From assembly GCA_018896355.1 (NCBI GenBank), contig JAHIMW010000114.1, positions 1 through 30,001 on the forward strand: a DNA stretch of 30,001 bases. Reading direction: 5' to 3'. This DNA is from Pseudomonadota bacterium. GTDB taxonomy: Bacteria; Desulfobacterota; Syntrophia; Syntrophales; UBA5619. The position numbers were made by a program, and so were the translations under genes. Below the pieces are notes generated by a model. It searched no databases. It had not been told where the DNA came from and saw only the letters and a list, made by a program, of their open reading frames with translations. Positions 23,984 through 30,001 of this stretch are shown piece by piece. Within the stretch, counting starts at the first letter, position 1, and each line of letters opens with the position of its first letter.

Positions 23984-25147
23984 ATGGAAATGCAGAGACT
24001 TATCGGATACATTCGATCCAATCTTGACCTTAAAAACGCTAACCTTGGTGATGAGTATTTCTATCAATGCTTGCCGCTATGCGTGATAGATGCGGTTTAC
24101 TCCATCAACGCTAACTACAAAGGAACGCGCGCCACAGTAATGCGGTACTGCGAATTTTTTGATATGAAGAGATTATGTAGTGATAGAGATAACTTGCCCC
24201 CACGGGAAGAGCAACAAACCATAGCGTCTTTCATTGCAAAAATTGAAGAGCGCGGTCACAAATACTTTGCAGAGCAGGTATTTCTTAATAGACAGCGTAC
24301 ATCAACAAGGAACGGTATTCTCAAAGCAGATGCGGTTTATCGTTTTGCGAAGATACTAACAGAATACGGGGTGGAGTGTCTTCAAGATGTTGAAAAAGTT
24401 GCAGCAAATGAAAATTTCGATTTAGCTATCCGGAAAATTCCAGGGCAAACGACAGGTGTCTCCCTTAATTACTTCTTCATGCTTGCCGGTTCAGATGAAT
24501 TTATCAAACCAGACCGACACATACTGGCTTTTATAAAGGGTGGGATTGGGAGAACAGTGAGCGTTGATGAAGCTCAAACCCTGTTGGGAATTGCTTGTAA
24601 CATCCTGCAGACTAACTTCCCCCATCTTACATTGCGCCTTCTTGATAACGCTATTTGGAATTACCAGAGAAGAATAATAAAAAAAGGACGCAACGATGTA
24701 TGCAAAACAAAGAAACCTGGCTTGAATTCCACTGTAACAGCAAATGGGAGTAATGGCATGGATGAGGATGTGAAAAAATATGTGCGGCGCTTGATAGATG
24801 GCCATAAAAGCAGAATAGCGCCGATGGGAAAGGATTATCTTACGCAGTCGCAAAACTATGTCTATGAAGTAGTGAAATATGTATTTGAGAAAACCGGTGA
24901 GAATAATATATCCGGGAAGGAGGTCAAAAAGCAATATCGCCGGAAGTACGGTAGAGACATGCAGTTATTGCTCAGCGATTTCTGTTACAACCTCGTCAAT
25001 GTTGGCCCAGATTTTAAGGCCAAGTTCTTGTTCTATACAAGAAGAAGTGAATTCGAGTATGTTGATTTTTCTGTCAGTAGTGACAAACATGTTCCCATTA
25101 TATGGAATCCGAAAGGGAAAAACGTTCCCCCCCCAACTCTCTGGTAG
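23984..25147 (+). CDS. Uncharacterised protein with HhH-GPD-like segment, second gene of the cassette
   Basis: A 387-residue protein. Residues about 100-230 look like the helix-hairpin-helix DNA glycosylase fold: a helix-rich lead, the hairpin-type I152-P-G-Q-T-T-G-V-S-L-N-Y, then K175-P-D177-R-H-I, where the Asp stands at the place of the catalytic Asp of that superfamily. No lysine is in the hairpin, so a bifunctional lyase is unlikely. After a short Lys-rich linker (about 230-257), a separate C-terminal domain (about 258-387) has helices then strands (KEVKKQYRRKYGRDMQLLLS, AKFLFYTRR), perhaps a winged-helix-like DNA reader. The ATG at 23984 has GAGAAA upstream. AT-rich like its partner. 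A DNA-targeting or defence role is a guess from fold and context. Confidence 0.7.
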   Translation: MEMQRLIGYIRSNLDLKNANLGDEYFYQCLPLCVIDAVYSINANYKGTRATVMRYCEFFDMKRLCSDRDNLPPREEQQTIASFIAKIEERGHKYFAEQVFLNRQRTSTRNGILKADAVYRFAKILTEYGVECLQDVEKVAANENFDLAIRKIPGQTTGVSLNYFFMLAGSDEFIKPDRHILAFIKGGIGRTVSVDEAQTLLGIACNILQTNFPHLTLRLLDNAIWNYQRRIIKKGRNDVCKTKKPGLNSTVTANGSNGMDEDVKKYVRRLIDGHKSRIAPMGKDYLTQSQNYVYEVVKYVFEKTGENNISGKEVKKQYRRKYGRDMQLLLSDFCYNLVNVGPDFKAKFLFYTRRSEFEYVDFSVSSDKHVPIIWNPKGKNVPPPTLW

Positions 25148-25324
25148 ACAGTTTTGTGTAGGTCAGTATTATCATGGTACATACAATTGGGATTTCAGCG
25201 AGCTAAGTGCTTTGTGATCTCCACCCGGCAGGGGTAGAAACGGCCTTGTCTCTCTTTTTGTTGCTTTCAATTGGCTATCTTCGCTCATTATGAAGTGTTG
25301 CCAACCAACAGGTAGGTGAACCAG

Positions 25325-25828
25325 ATGGAGGACATTGCGCGCGCATTCATCCACGGTCTTGACAGCAGCAGCCGGGGAACGAAGGGAAGTTACTTCCGGG
25401 CGAGATATCCGGGGATGTTCATGGAGGACTACTCCGGCCCTCTCGATGAGCGGATGGCGCAGCTTGAGAAGGGCCTCTCCGGAACGGGAAATCTGATCCT
25501 CGTCGGGTCGAGCTACGGGGGCCTCATGGCGACTATCTTTGCGTGCGGAAACGAAGCCCGCGTCCGGCGGCTTATCCTCCTCGCCCCGGCCCTCGGCCAC
25601 GCCGATTTCACAACCTGTTCACGGCTGCCGCTGCAGATCCCCGTCACCCTCTACCACGGACGGTTCGACGTCGTCGTACCGCCCGAACCGACCCGCCGGA
25701 TCGCCGCGCAACTCTTCGGAAACCTGGACCATCACCTCGTGGAGGACGACCACGATCTCCACCGGTTCTTCCCGACGCTGGACTGGGACGCGCTGCTGGA
25801 GATCCCGGGAAAGGATCTGCTTGACTAA
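25325..25828 (+). CDS. Small alpha/beta-hydrolase (YqiA-like esterase)
   Basis: A 167-residue single-domain hydrolase. FIHGLDSSSRGTKGSYF forms the oxyanion-hole start, GSSYGG holds the nucleophile S63, LYHGRFDVVVP gives D115, and VEDDHDLH gives H143 as the likely catalytic His. It resembles the YqiA/UPF0227 type of short cytoplasmic esterase; the substrate is unknown. The ATG at 25325 is preceded by TAGGTGA; a GTG at 25316 is the other option. GC-rich codons return here, so it belongs to the core chromosome and marks the right edge of the AT-richer stretch. It converges with the repeat-containing membrane protein gene. Confidence 0.85.
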   Translation: MEDIARAFIHGLDSSSRGTKGSYFRARYPGMFMEDYSGPLDERMAQLEKGLSGTGNLILVGSSYGGLMATIFACGNEARVRRLILLAPALGHADFTTCSRLPLQIPVTLYHGRFDVVVPPEPTRRIAAQLFGNLDHHLVEDDHDLHRFFPTLDWDALLEIPGKDLLD

Positions 25829-25879
25829 CCCCCATGCCCGGGTCAAACACAACAGAGGATGAAAATCACCCCCACCCCA

Positions 25880-25902
25880 CCCTCCCCCGTAGAGGGGGAG
25901 GG
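25880..25902. terminator. Hairpin between convergent genes, possible bidirectional terminator
   Basis: CCCTCCCCC and GGGGGAGGG form a perfect 9-base-pair stem around GTAGA. It lies between two convergent genes, as expected for a shared terminator, but lacks a T-run on either strand; it may instead be a common intergenic palindrome. Confidence 0.4.
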
Positions 25903-25962
25903 ATCCAGAGAGGGGGCATCTCTGTTTAGCCGCCCGCCGTGCGGCGCCTCTCCGATCCGGTT

Positions 25963-26481
25963 TTAAGGCTTCTGACGATTGCCGGCATCCCCCTCCCCGC
26001 CCAAGGTCTTCCCGAGATTGTCGGCACTCTCCCTTTTCTTCTCTATCGCATCTTTCCCCTTGTCGATCCCCTTGTCCAGCACGGTCTTCCCCTTGTCAAC
26101 CCATTCCTTTCCCTTCTCTACCGCATCTTTCCCCTTGTCGATCCCTTTGTCCACCACGGTCTTCCCCTTGTCAACCCATTCCTTGCCCTTTTCGTAGGCA
26201 TCTTTCCCCTTGTCGATCCCCTTGTCCACCACGCTCTTCCCCTGATCGACGGCCTTACCCGCCCCGACCCTGACCTTCTCCACAGCATCCTTGATGTTGA
26301 CGGGTCTCGACTCAGGATGCCGGAGGTAGAAATAGCCGCAGATCACCACGGCGATAAGGATCAGAATCAGCGCCAGCTTGATCAGGCTCCTAAACAGGAA
26401 ATAGACAAGCAGCAGGGCGGACAAGCAAACCGCCATCGCAACCAGCGGATGATCGATCACGGAACGAACGATCCCTTCCAT
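25963..26481 (-). CDS. Membrane protein with three 25-residue Lys/Asp/Gly repeats
   Basis: A 172-residue protein starting at the ATG at 26481 (AAGGAGGTG upstream). Two hydrophobic segments, about 13-30 and 33-53, anchor it. After the RHPESRPV stretch, residues 78-152 are three tandem 25-residue units of the form VDKGKTVVDKGIDKGKDA-VEKGKEW, highly charged and probably helical. The tail is GEGDAGNRQKP. I know no function; the repeated K-G-K-D/E pattern recalls LEA-like or YtxH-like stress proteins, which is only a resemblance. It is divergent from mtaB and convergent with the hydrolase gene, so it stands alone. Confidence 0.75.
   Translation of the reverse strand: MEGIVRSVIDHPLVAMAVCLSALLLVYFLFRSLIKLALILILIAVVICGYFYLRHPESRPVNIKDAVEKVRVGAGKAVDQGKSVVDKGIDKGKDAYEKGKEWVDKGKTVVDKGIDKGKDAVEKGKEWVDKGKTVLDKGIDKGKDAIEKKRESADNLGKTLGGEGDAGNRQKP
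26026..26250 (-). repeat. Three 75-base in-frame tandem repeats
   Basis: The marker TCTTTCCCCTTGTCGATCCC (plus strand) starts at 26051, 26126 and 26201, an exact 75-base period. The units encode the 25-residue repeats of the membrane protein and differ by a few bases. Confidence 0.9.
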
Positions 26482-26552
26482 GGGGCACCTCCTTCGGGAA
26501 ATCGGCGTCATTCTACCGGAAACGATAGGGAAAGGCCAGAAATCGTTTCATC

Positions 26553-26581
26553 TTGACAAACGAAGCTCCGGGCGGTTAGAT
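26553..26581 (+). promoter_or_regulatory. Candidate promoter of mtaB
   Basis: A perfect -35 box TTGACA (26553-26558), a 17-base spacer, and TTAGAT (26576-26581), about 45 bases before the mtaB ATG. The -10 box is weak. Confidence 0.5.
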
Positions 26582-26625
26582 GCCTGGGCAGAAAATGGAG
26601 AGGAAAGGGCGCATTGACGACGGGA

Positions 26626-27951
26626 ATGGATCGGAAACCGGAAATGGTCAGGGTCGCCGTGGCGACGCTTGGCTGCAAAGTCAACCAGTGCGAATCGGCG
26701 GGGATCGTGGAGGCGCTCGTCGCCCGCGGGATCACCCTCGTCCCGTTCGAGGAGGCGGCGGACGGCTATATCATCAACACCTGCACGGTCACCTGCCGAA
26801 CGGACTACCAGTCCCGCCAACTCATCCGTCGGGCGATCCGGAAAAACCCGGCGGCGGCCGTCCTGGTCACCGGTTGCTACGCTCAGAGGGCCCCGGAGGA
26901 GATCGCACAAATCCAAGGCGTCCGGTTCATCACCGGCAACGCCGAAAAGGAGAGGATTCCCGATATTCTCTGTGAAATGAGGGCCGGCATGCCGCGGGTC
27001 CTGGTCGGCAACATTCGGGATGCGAAGGGGATCTCCCGCCTCGGGGCGACCGTTTTCCCGGAGCACACCCGCGCCTTCCTGAAGATCCAGGACGGCTGCG
27101 ACGCCTTTTGCAGCTACTGCATCGTCCCCCATGCGCGGGGCGCAAGCCGGAGCCTCCCCGCTGACGAGGTCGAGGAAAGGATCTCTTCGATCTCCCGGGC
27201 CGGTTACCGGGAGATCGTCCTTGCGGGGATCCACCTCGGCGCCTGGGGCCGCGATCTCCAACCGCGGGCGGATCTCGTGACCCTGATCCGGCGGATCGCG
27301 GAAGGGTGCGCCGTGGAGCGCCTCCGGCTGAGTTCGATCGAACCGCGCGAACTGAACGCGGAACTGATCGCCCTCATCGGGGCGTCCGGAACCGTCTGCC
27401 GCCACCTCCACATCCCACTTCAGAGCGGCGACGACGGGATTCTCGCCGCAATGCGCCGAGATTACGATGCGGCCTTCTTCCGGGACCTCGTCCGGAAAAT
27501 TCACGCGGCCGTTCCCGGCATCGCTGTCGGAATCGATCTGATGGCGGGTTTCCCGGGCGAGACGGAGGAGGCCTCTGCGAACACGCTGCGCCTGGTGGAG
27601 GAGATTCCCGTCGCCTACCTCCACGTCTTCCCCTACTCCCGGCGGCCGGGCACGCCCGCCGCGATGATGGCCGGGCAGATCCCCGAGCAGGAGAAAAAAA
27701 AGCGGGCGGAGCGACTGAGAGCGGTCGGGGCGCTGAAACGGCAGAAGTTCGCCGAGAAGTTCATCGGTACGCCGCTTTCGGTTCTCGTCGAAGGGAGAAC
27801 CGATAAAAAAACCGGATTCCCTGTCGGATTCTCCGACAACTACATCCCCGTTGCCGTGCGCGGCGACGGGGCAACCGCCAACCGGATCGTCCGGGTCATG
27901 CCCGAAGCCTTCCGGGAAGGCCGTCTGATCGCAGAGGTCATCCATGAATAG
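26626..27951 (+). CDS. mtaB: tRNA t6A37 methylthiotransferase MtaB
   Basis: A 441-residue radical SAM enzyme that adds a methylthio group to t6A at position 37 of tRNA. The N-terminal domain starts VAVATLGCKVNQCES and carries cluster cysteines in LGCKVNQ, NTCTVT and VTGCYAQ. The radical SAM core has GCDAFCSYCIVPHARG (C-x3-C-x2-C), HIPLQSGDD and GIDLMAGFPGE. The C-terminal TRAM domain is about the last 65 residues (IGTPLSVLVEGRT, DNYIPVAV). The start is uncertain: TTG 26614 has the best ribosome site (AGGAAAGGG), ATG 26644 fits the family start best, and ATG 26626 is between them. The G of its TAG stop is the first base of a MITE-like element. Confidence 0.93.
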   Translation: MDRKPEMVRVAVATLGCKVNQCESAGIVEALVARGITLVPFEEAADGYIINTCTVTCRTDYQSRQLIRRAIRKNPAAAVLVTGCYAQRAPEEIAQIQGVRFITGNAEKERIPDILCEMRAGMPRVLVGNIRDAKGISRLGATVFPEHTRAFLKIQDGCDAFCSYCIVPHARGASRSLPADEVEERISSISRAGYREIVLAGIHLGAWGRDLQPRADLVTLIRRIAEGCAVERLRLSSIEPRELNAELIALIGASGTVCRHLHIPLQSGDDGILAAMRRDYDAAFFRDLVRKIHAAVPGIAVGIDLMAGFPGETEEASANTLRLVEEIPVAYLHVFPYSRRPGTPAAMMAGQIPEQEKKKRAERLRAVGALKRQKFAEKFIGTPLSVLVEGRTDKKTGFPVGFSDNYIPVAVRGDGATANRIVRVMPEAFREGRLIAEVIHE

Positions 27952-28089
27952 AGACCTTGAAAAACGCGCCATTTGTCATTGCGAGGAGGCCGAAGGCCGA
28001 CGAAGCAATCCCATACGTTGCTGTATGGATGAGATTGCTTCGGGCGGAAGCCCTCGCAATGACAGGAAGGGCAGAAATTCAAAGGTCTC
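27951..28089 (+). mobile_element. MITE-like element, copy 2 (139 bases) with GAATA target duplication
   Basis: It begins GAGACCTTGAAAAACG and ends TTCAAAGGTCTC. The flanks GAATA (27946-27950) and GAATA (28090-28094) are a 5-base direct repeat, as left by transposition. Inside, GTCATTGCGAGG and CCTCGCAATGAC pair, with GAAGCAATC/GATTGCTTC arms. It separates mtaB from rnc by its whole length and could fold in their transcript. Confidence 0.88.
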
Positions 28090-28130
28090 GAATAACGAAA
28101 CAACGGCTTTGGAACGATTGAGAGAACATT

Positions 28131-28832
28131 ATGAATGAGGAACGGGTTCAGGCCCTGAGGGGGTTGGAGGAACGGCTCGGCTGGCATTTCGCGGATATCG
28201 CTCTTTTGGACAATTCGCTGACGCACCGGTCGTTCGTCAACGAAAATGCGGCCCTCGCCTGCCGGGATAACGAACGGCTGGAGTTTCTGGGCGACGCCGT
28301 CCTGGAGTTGACCGTCAGCGACATGCTGATGAGAAAATTCCCCGACCATTCCGAAGGGCAGCTCTCGAAACTGCGGGCCTCCGTCGTCAACGAACAGCCG
28401 CTGGCGGAACTGGCCCGAAGGTTCGGAATCGGCGAACACCTTCTGCTCGGCAAAGGGGAGGAGGGTTCCGGCGGCCGGATGAAATCCTCGCTTCTGGCAA
28501 ACGCATTCGAATCGGTCATCGCCGCGATGTACCAGGACGGCGGTTTCGACCGGACCGCCGTCTTTATCCGCCAACTCTTCGAACCGCTGATCGAGAATGG
28601 GGATCTCTCCACGATCTACATGGATTACAAGACCGCCGCCCAGGAGATGTGCCAAATTCTGTTCCGGGAAATGCCGCGCTACATCGTGATCTCCGAAACC
28701 GGCCCGGACCACGACAAGCGCTTCGAGACGAACCTTGTAATCGGCGAGCGTGTGATCGCGACGGGAACAGGACGGAGCAAGAAGGAGGCGGAGCAGCAGG
28801 CGGCCCGAATCGCCATGGAGAAGCTCCAATGA
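28131..28832 (+). CDS. rnc: Ribonuclease III
   Basis: A 233-residue endoribonuclease that cuts double-stranded RNA in rRNA and mRNA processing. The RNase III domain (about 1-155) has LTHRSFVNEN, the signature NERLEFLGDAVLEL with acidic metal ligands, SEGQLSKLRASVVNE and NAFESVIAAMYQDGG. The double-stranded-RNA-binding domain (about 160-233) ends GRSKKEAEQQAARIAMEKLQ. The length is normal. The ATG at 28131 has GAGAG about 8 bases upstream. It overlaps the radical SAM gene as ATGA, so those two are translationally coupled. Confidence 0.96.
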   Translation: MNEERVQALRGLEERLGWHFADIALLDNSLTHRSFVNENAALACRDNERLEFLGDAVLELTVSDMLMRKFPDHSEGQLSKLRASVVNEQPLAELARRFGIGEHLLLGKGEEGSGGRMKSSLLANAFESVIAAMYQDGGFDRTAVFIRQLFEPLIENGDLSTIYMDYKTAAQEMCQILFREMPRYIVISETGPDHDKRFETNLVIGERVIATGTGRSKKEAEQQAARIAMEKLQ

Positions 28833-29929
28833 TCATCCCCGTCTTCCTGATGAACCGGGGCTGTCCCCACCGCTGCCTGTTCTGCAACGAACGGCTGACC
28901 GCGGGGGATCGCCCGGAGAGAGTCACGGAAGCGGCGTTCGCCGAAACTGTCCGCGCCCACCTGGTCAGCGCCCCGCAGAGGGGCGGCCCGGTGCAGATCG
29001 CTTTTTACGGTGGGACTTTCACCGGAATGGAACGGGAGGAACAGCGCCGTCTGCTCGACATGGCCGCACCCTTTCTCCGGGAGGGGGCCGTGGACGGCAT
29101 CCGGATCTCGACGCGTCCCGACGGGATCGACAAGGAGGCTCTCGATCTTCTCAAGACCGCCGGCGTCACGACCGTAGAGGTGGGGGCGCAGTCGCTGCAT
29201 GACGGCGTGCTGATTGAATCCCGTCGGGGTCACACGGAAACCGACACCGTCCGGGCGCTCACCCTGCTTAGGGAAAAGGGTTTCGAAACGGGGATCCATC
29301 TGATGGCCGGTCTGCCCGGGGACAGCCCCGACCGTTTCGTCGAAACCATCCGGAAGACCATTACGCTCCGTCCGGATATGGTCCGGATTCATCCCACGCT
29401 CGTCCTCAGGGACACCGCCCTTGCCCAGGCCTTTTATCAAGGCGCGTACAGGCCCCTGACCATCCCGGAGGCGACGGATCTCTGCAAAAATGCCCTCAAG
29501 GCGCTGACCGCGGCGGGGATTCCCGTCATCCGTCTCGGCCTTCAGACAACACGGGAGCTGGAAGAACCGGGGGCCATCGTCGCGGGGCCTTTCCATCCGG
29601 CCTTCCGGTCTCTCGTCGAAACAGCCCTCTTCCTGGAATCGGCCGCCGCCCTGCTCTCGTCCGTCGAACGGGGGAACGGCGCCGTCTCTTCCGGAACAGC
29701 AGACGCCGACAGGTTGACAGTACACTTCACCATCTCTCCTGCCGATCTCTCCGGCTTCTGCGGCGCCGGGCGGGGAAACATCGCTTCACTGAAGGAACGC
29801 TTCGGCATCGAGGAAATCCGCGTCACGGCAGATCCCGCCCTTTCCCGCGGAAACGTGATCCTGACGCACGGAAACAGACAACTGAAAGCGGACGGCGCCG
29901 GTCGCATCACGACAAGTCGAGACCTTTGA
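28829..29929 (+). CDS. Elp3-like radical SAM protein
   Basis: A 366-residue protein. The ATG at 28829 overlaps the rnc stop as ATGA. PVFLMNRGCPHRCLFCNERL carries the 4Fe-4S cluster cysteines C12, C16 and C19; FYGGTFTGM, RISTRPDGID, VEVGAQSLHD and LMAGLPGD are core motifs shared with the Elp3/HemN-type radical SAM group. There is no acetyltransferase domain as in full Elp3. The C-terminal part (about 230-355) is of unknown role, and the substrate is unknown; tRNA modification is a fair guess given rnc and mtaB nearby. The last codons, D-L-stop, come from the repeat element that starts at 29919, so the natural C-terminus may have been altered. Confidence 0.88.
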   Translation: MIIPVFLMNRGCPHRCLFCNERLTAGDRPERVTEAAFAETVRAHLVSAPQRGGPVQIAFYGGTFTGMEREEQRRLLDMAAPFLREGAVDGIRISTRPDGIDKEALDLLKTAGVTTVEVGAQSLHDGVLIESRRGHTETDTVRALTLLREKGFETGIHLMAGLPGDSPDRFVETIRKTITLRPDMVRIHPTLVLRDTALAQAFYQGAYRPLTIPEATDLCKNALKALTAAGIPVIRLGLQTTRELEEPGAIVAGPFHPAFRSLVETALFLESAAALLSSVERGNGAVSSGTADADRLTVHFTISPADLSGFCGAGRGNIASLKERFGIEEIRVTADPALSRGNVILTHGNRQLKADGAGRITTSRDL

Positions 29930-30001
29930 AAAACTCGCCATTCGTCATTGCGAGGAGGCCAAAGGCCGACGAAGCAATCCCATAAGTTACTGCATTGATG
30001 A
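29919..30001 (+). mobile_element. MITE-like element, copy 3 (cut by window end)
   Basis: It begins GAGACCTTTGAAAAAC and runs into GTCATTGCGAGGAGGCC and GAAGCAATCCCATAAG. From 29945 on it matches the reverse complement of the right half of copy 1 with about one difference. It supplies the TGA stop of the radical SAM gene. Confidence 0.85.

Noticed and set aside
25148..25324. tRNA remnant or attachment site at the right edge of the AT-richer stretch
   Set aside because: I found no tRNA-like end and no repeat matching the left edge near 21900; it is simply non-coding sequence.

Overview
The window is GC-rich bacterial chromosome with one AT-richer insert. The gene set (DciA-type helicase loader, CarD, MtaB, a diderm-style NlpD next to Pcm, outer-membrane lipoproteins with CsgG/TolB-like domains, dTDP-rhamnose synthesis) fits a Gram-negative of the Desulfobacterota / former Deltaproteobacteria type, perhaps Syntrophales-like. 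That placement is an inference from gene content and repeat style; no rRNA or tRNA gene is present to test it.

Positions 1-9664 (minus strand) hold one envelope operon behind a well-formed sigma70-type promoter. In transcription order it encodes a FlgT-like exported protein, a TPR + CsgG-like lipoprotein, an exported CsgG/TolB-like protein with six fibronectin type III domains, a small exported protein, a metallo-beta-lactamase-fold hydrolase, and a large lipoprotein (DUF799-like domain + FN3 + beta-helix) cut by the window start. No flagellar or curli genes accompany it. This is the best candidate for an undescribed surface or secretion assembly.

Positions 9672-21720 (mostly minus) are housekeeping: pgk-truA-rfbD; carD-PIN/TRAM-ispD-ispF-gltX (the same order of the last four genes is known from Bacillus yacL-ispD-ispF-gltX); pcm-nlpD; DUF1015-trmN-like; and dciA on the plus strand. 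Genes are tightly packed with 1-13 base overlaps.

Positions about 21900-25300 are an AT-richer accessory stretch. It carries an MNT/HEPN toxin-antitoxin pair bracketed by two sorts of direct repeat, then a two-gene cassette of unknown function whose second protein has a helix-hairpin-helix DNA-glycosylase-like segment. Positions 25325-30001 return to GC-rich sequence: a small alpha/beta hydrolase, a membrane protein with a Lys/Asp/Gly 25-residue repeat, then mtaB, rnc and an Elp3-like radical SAM gene on the plus strand.

Three repeat families run through the window. One is a 27-base GGGGACA...TGTCCCC palindrome, single or in 30-base tandem units, which lies inside two coding sequences (a signal peptide and the IspD C-terminus). 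The second is a longer unit with the same ends, flanking the toxin-antitoxin pair. The third is a 139-182 base MITE-like element with GAGACCTT termini and a CATTGCGAGG inner palindrome, in three copies, one with a 5-base target duplication and two that supply all or part of a stop codon.
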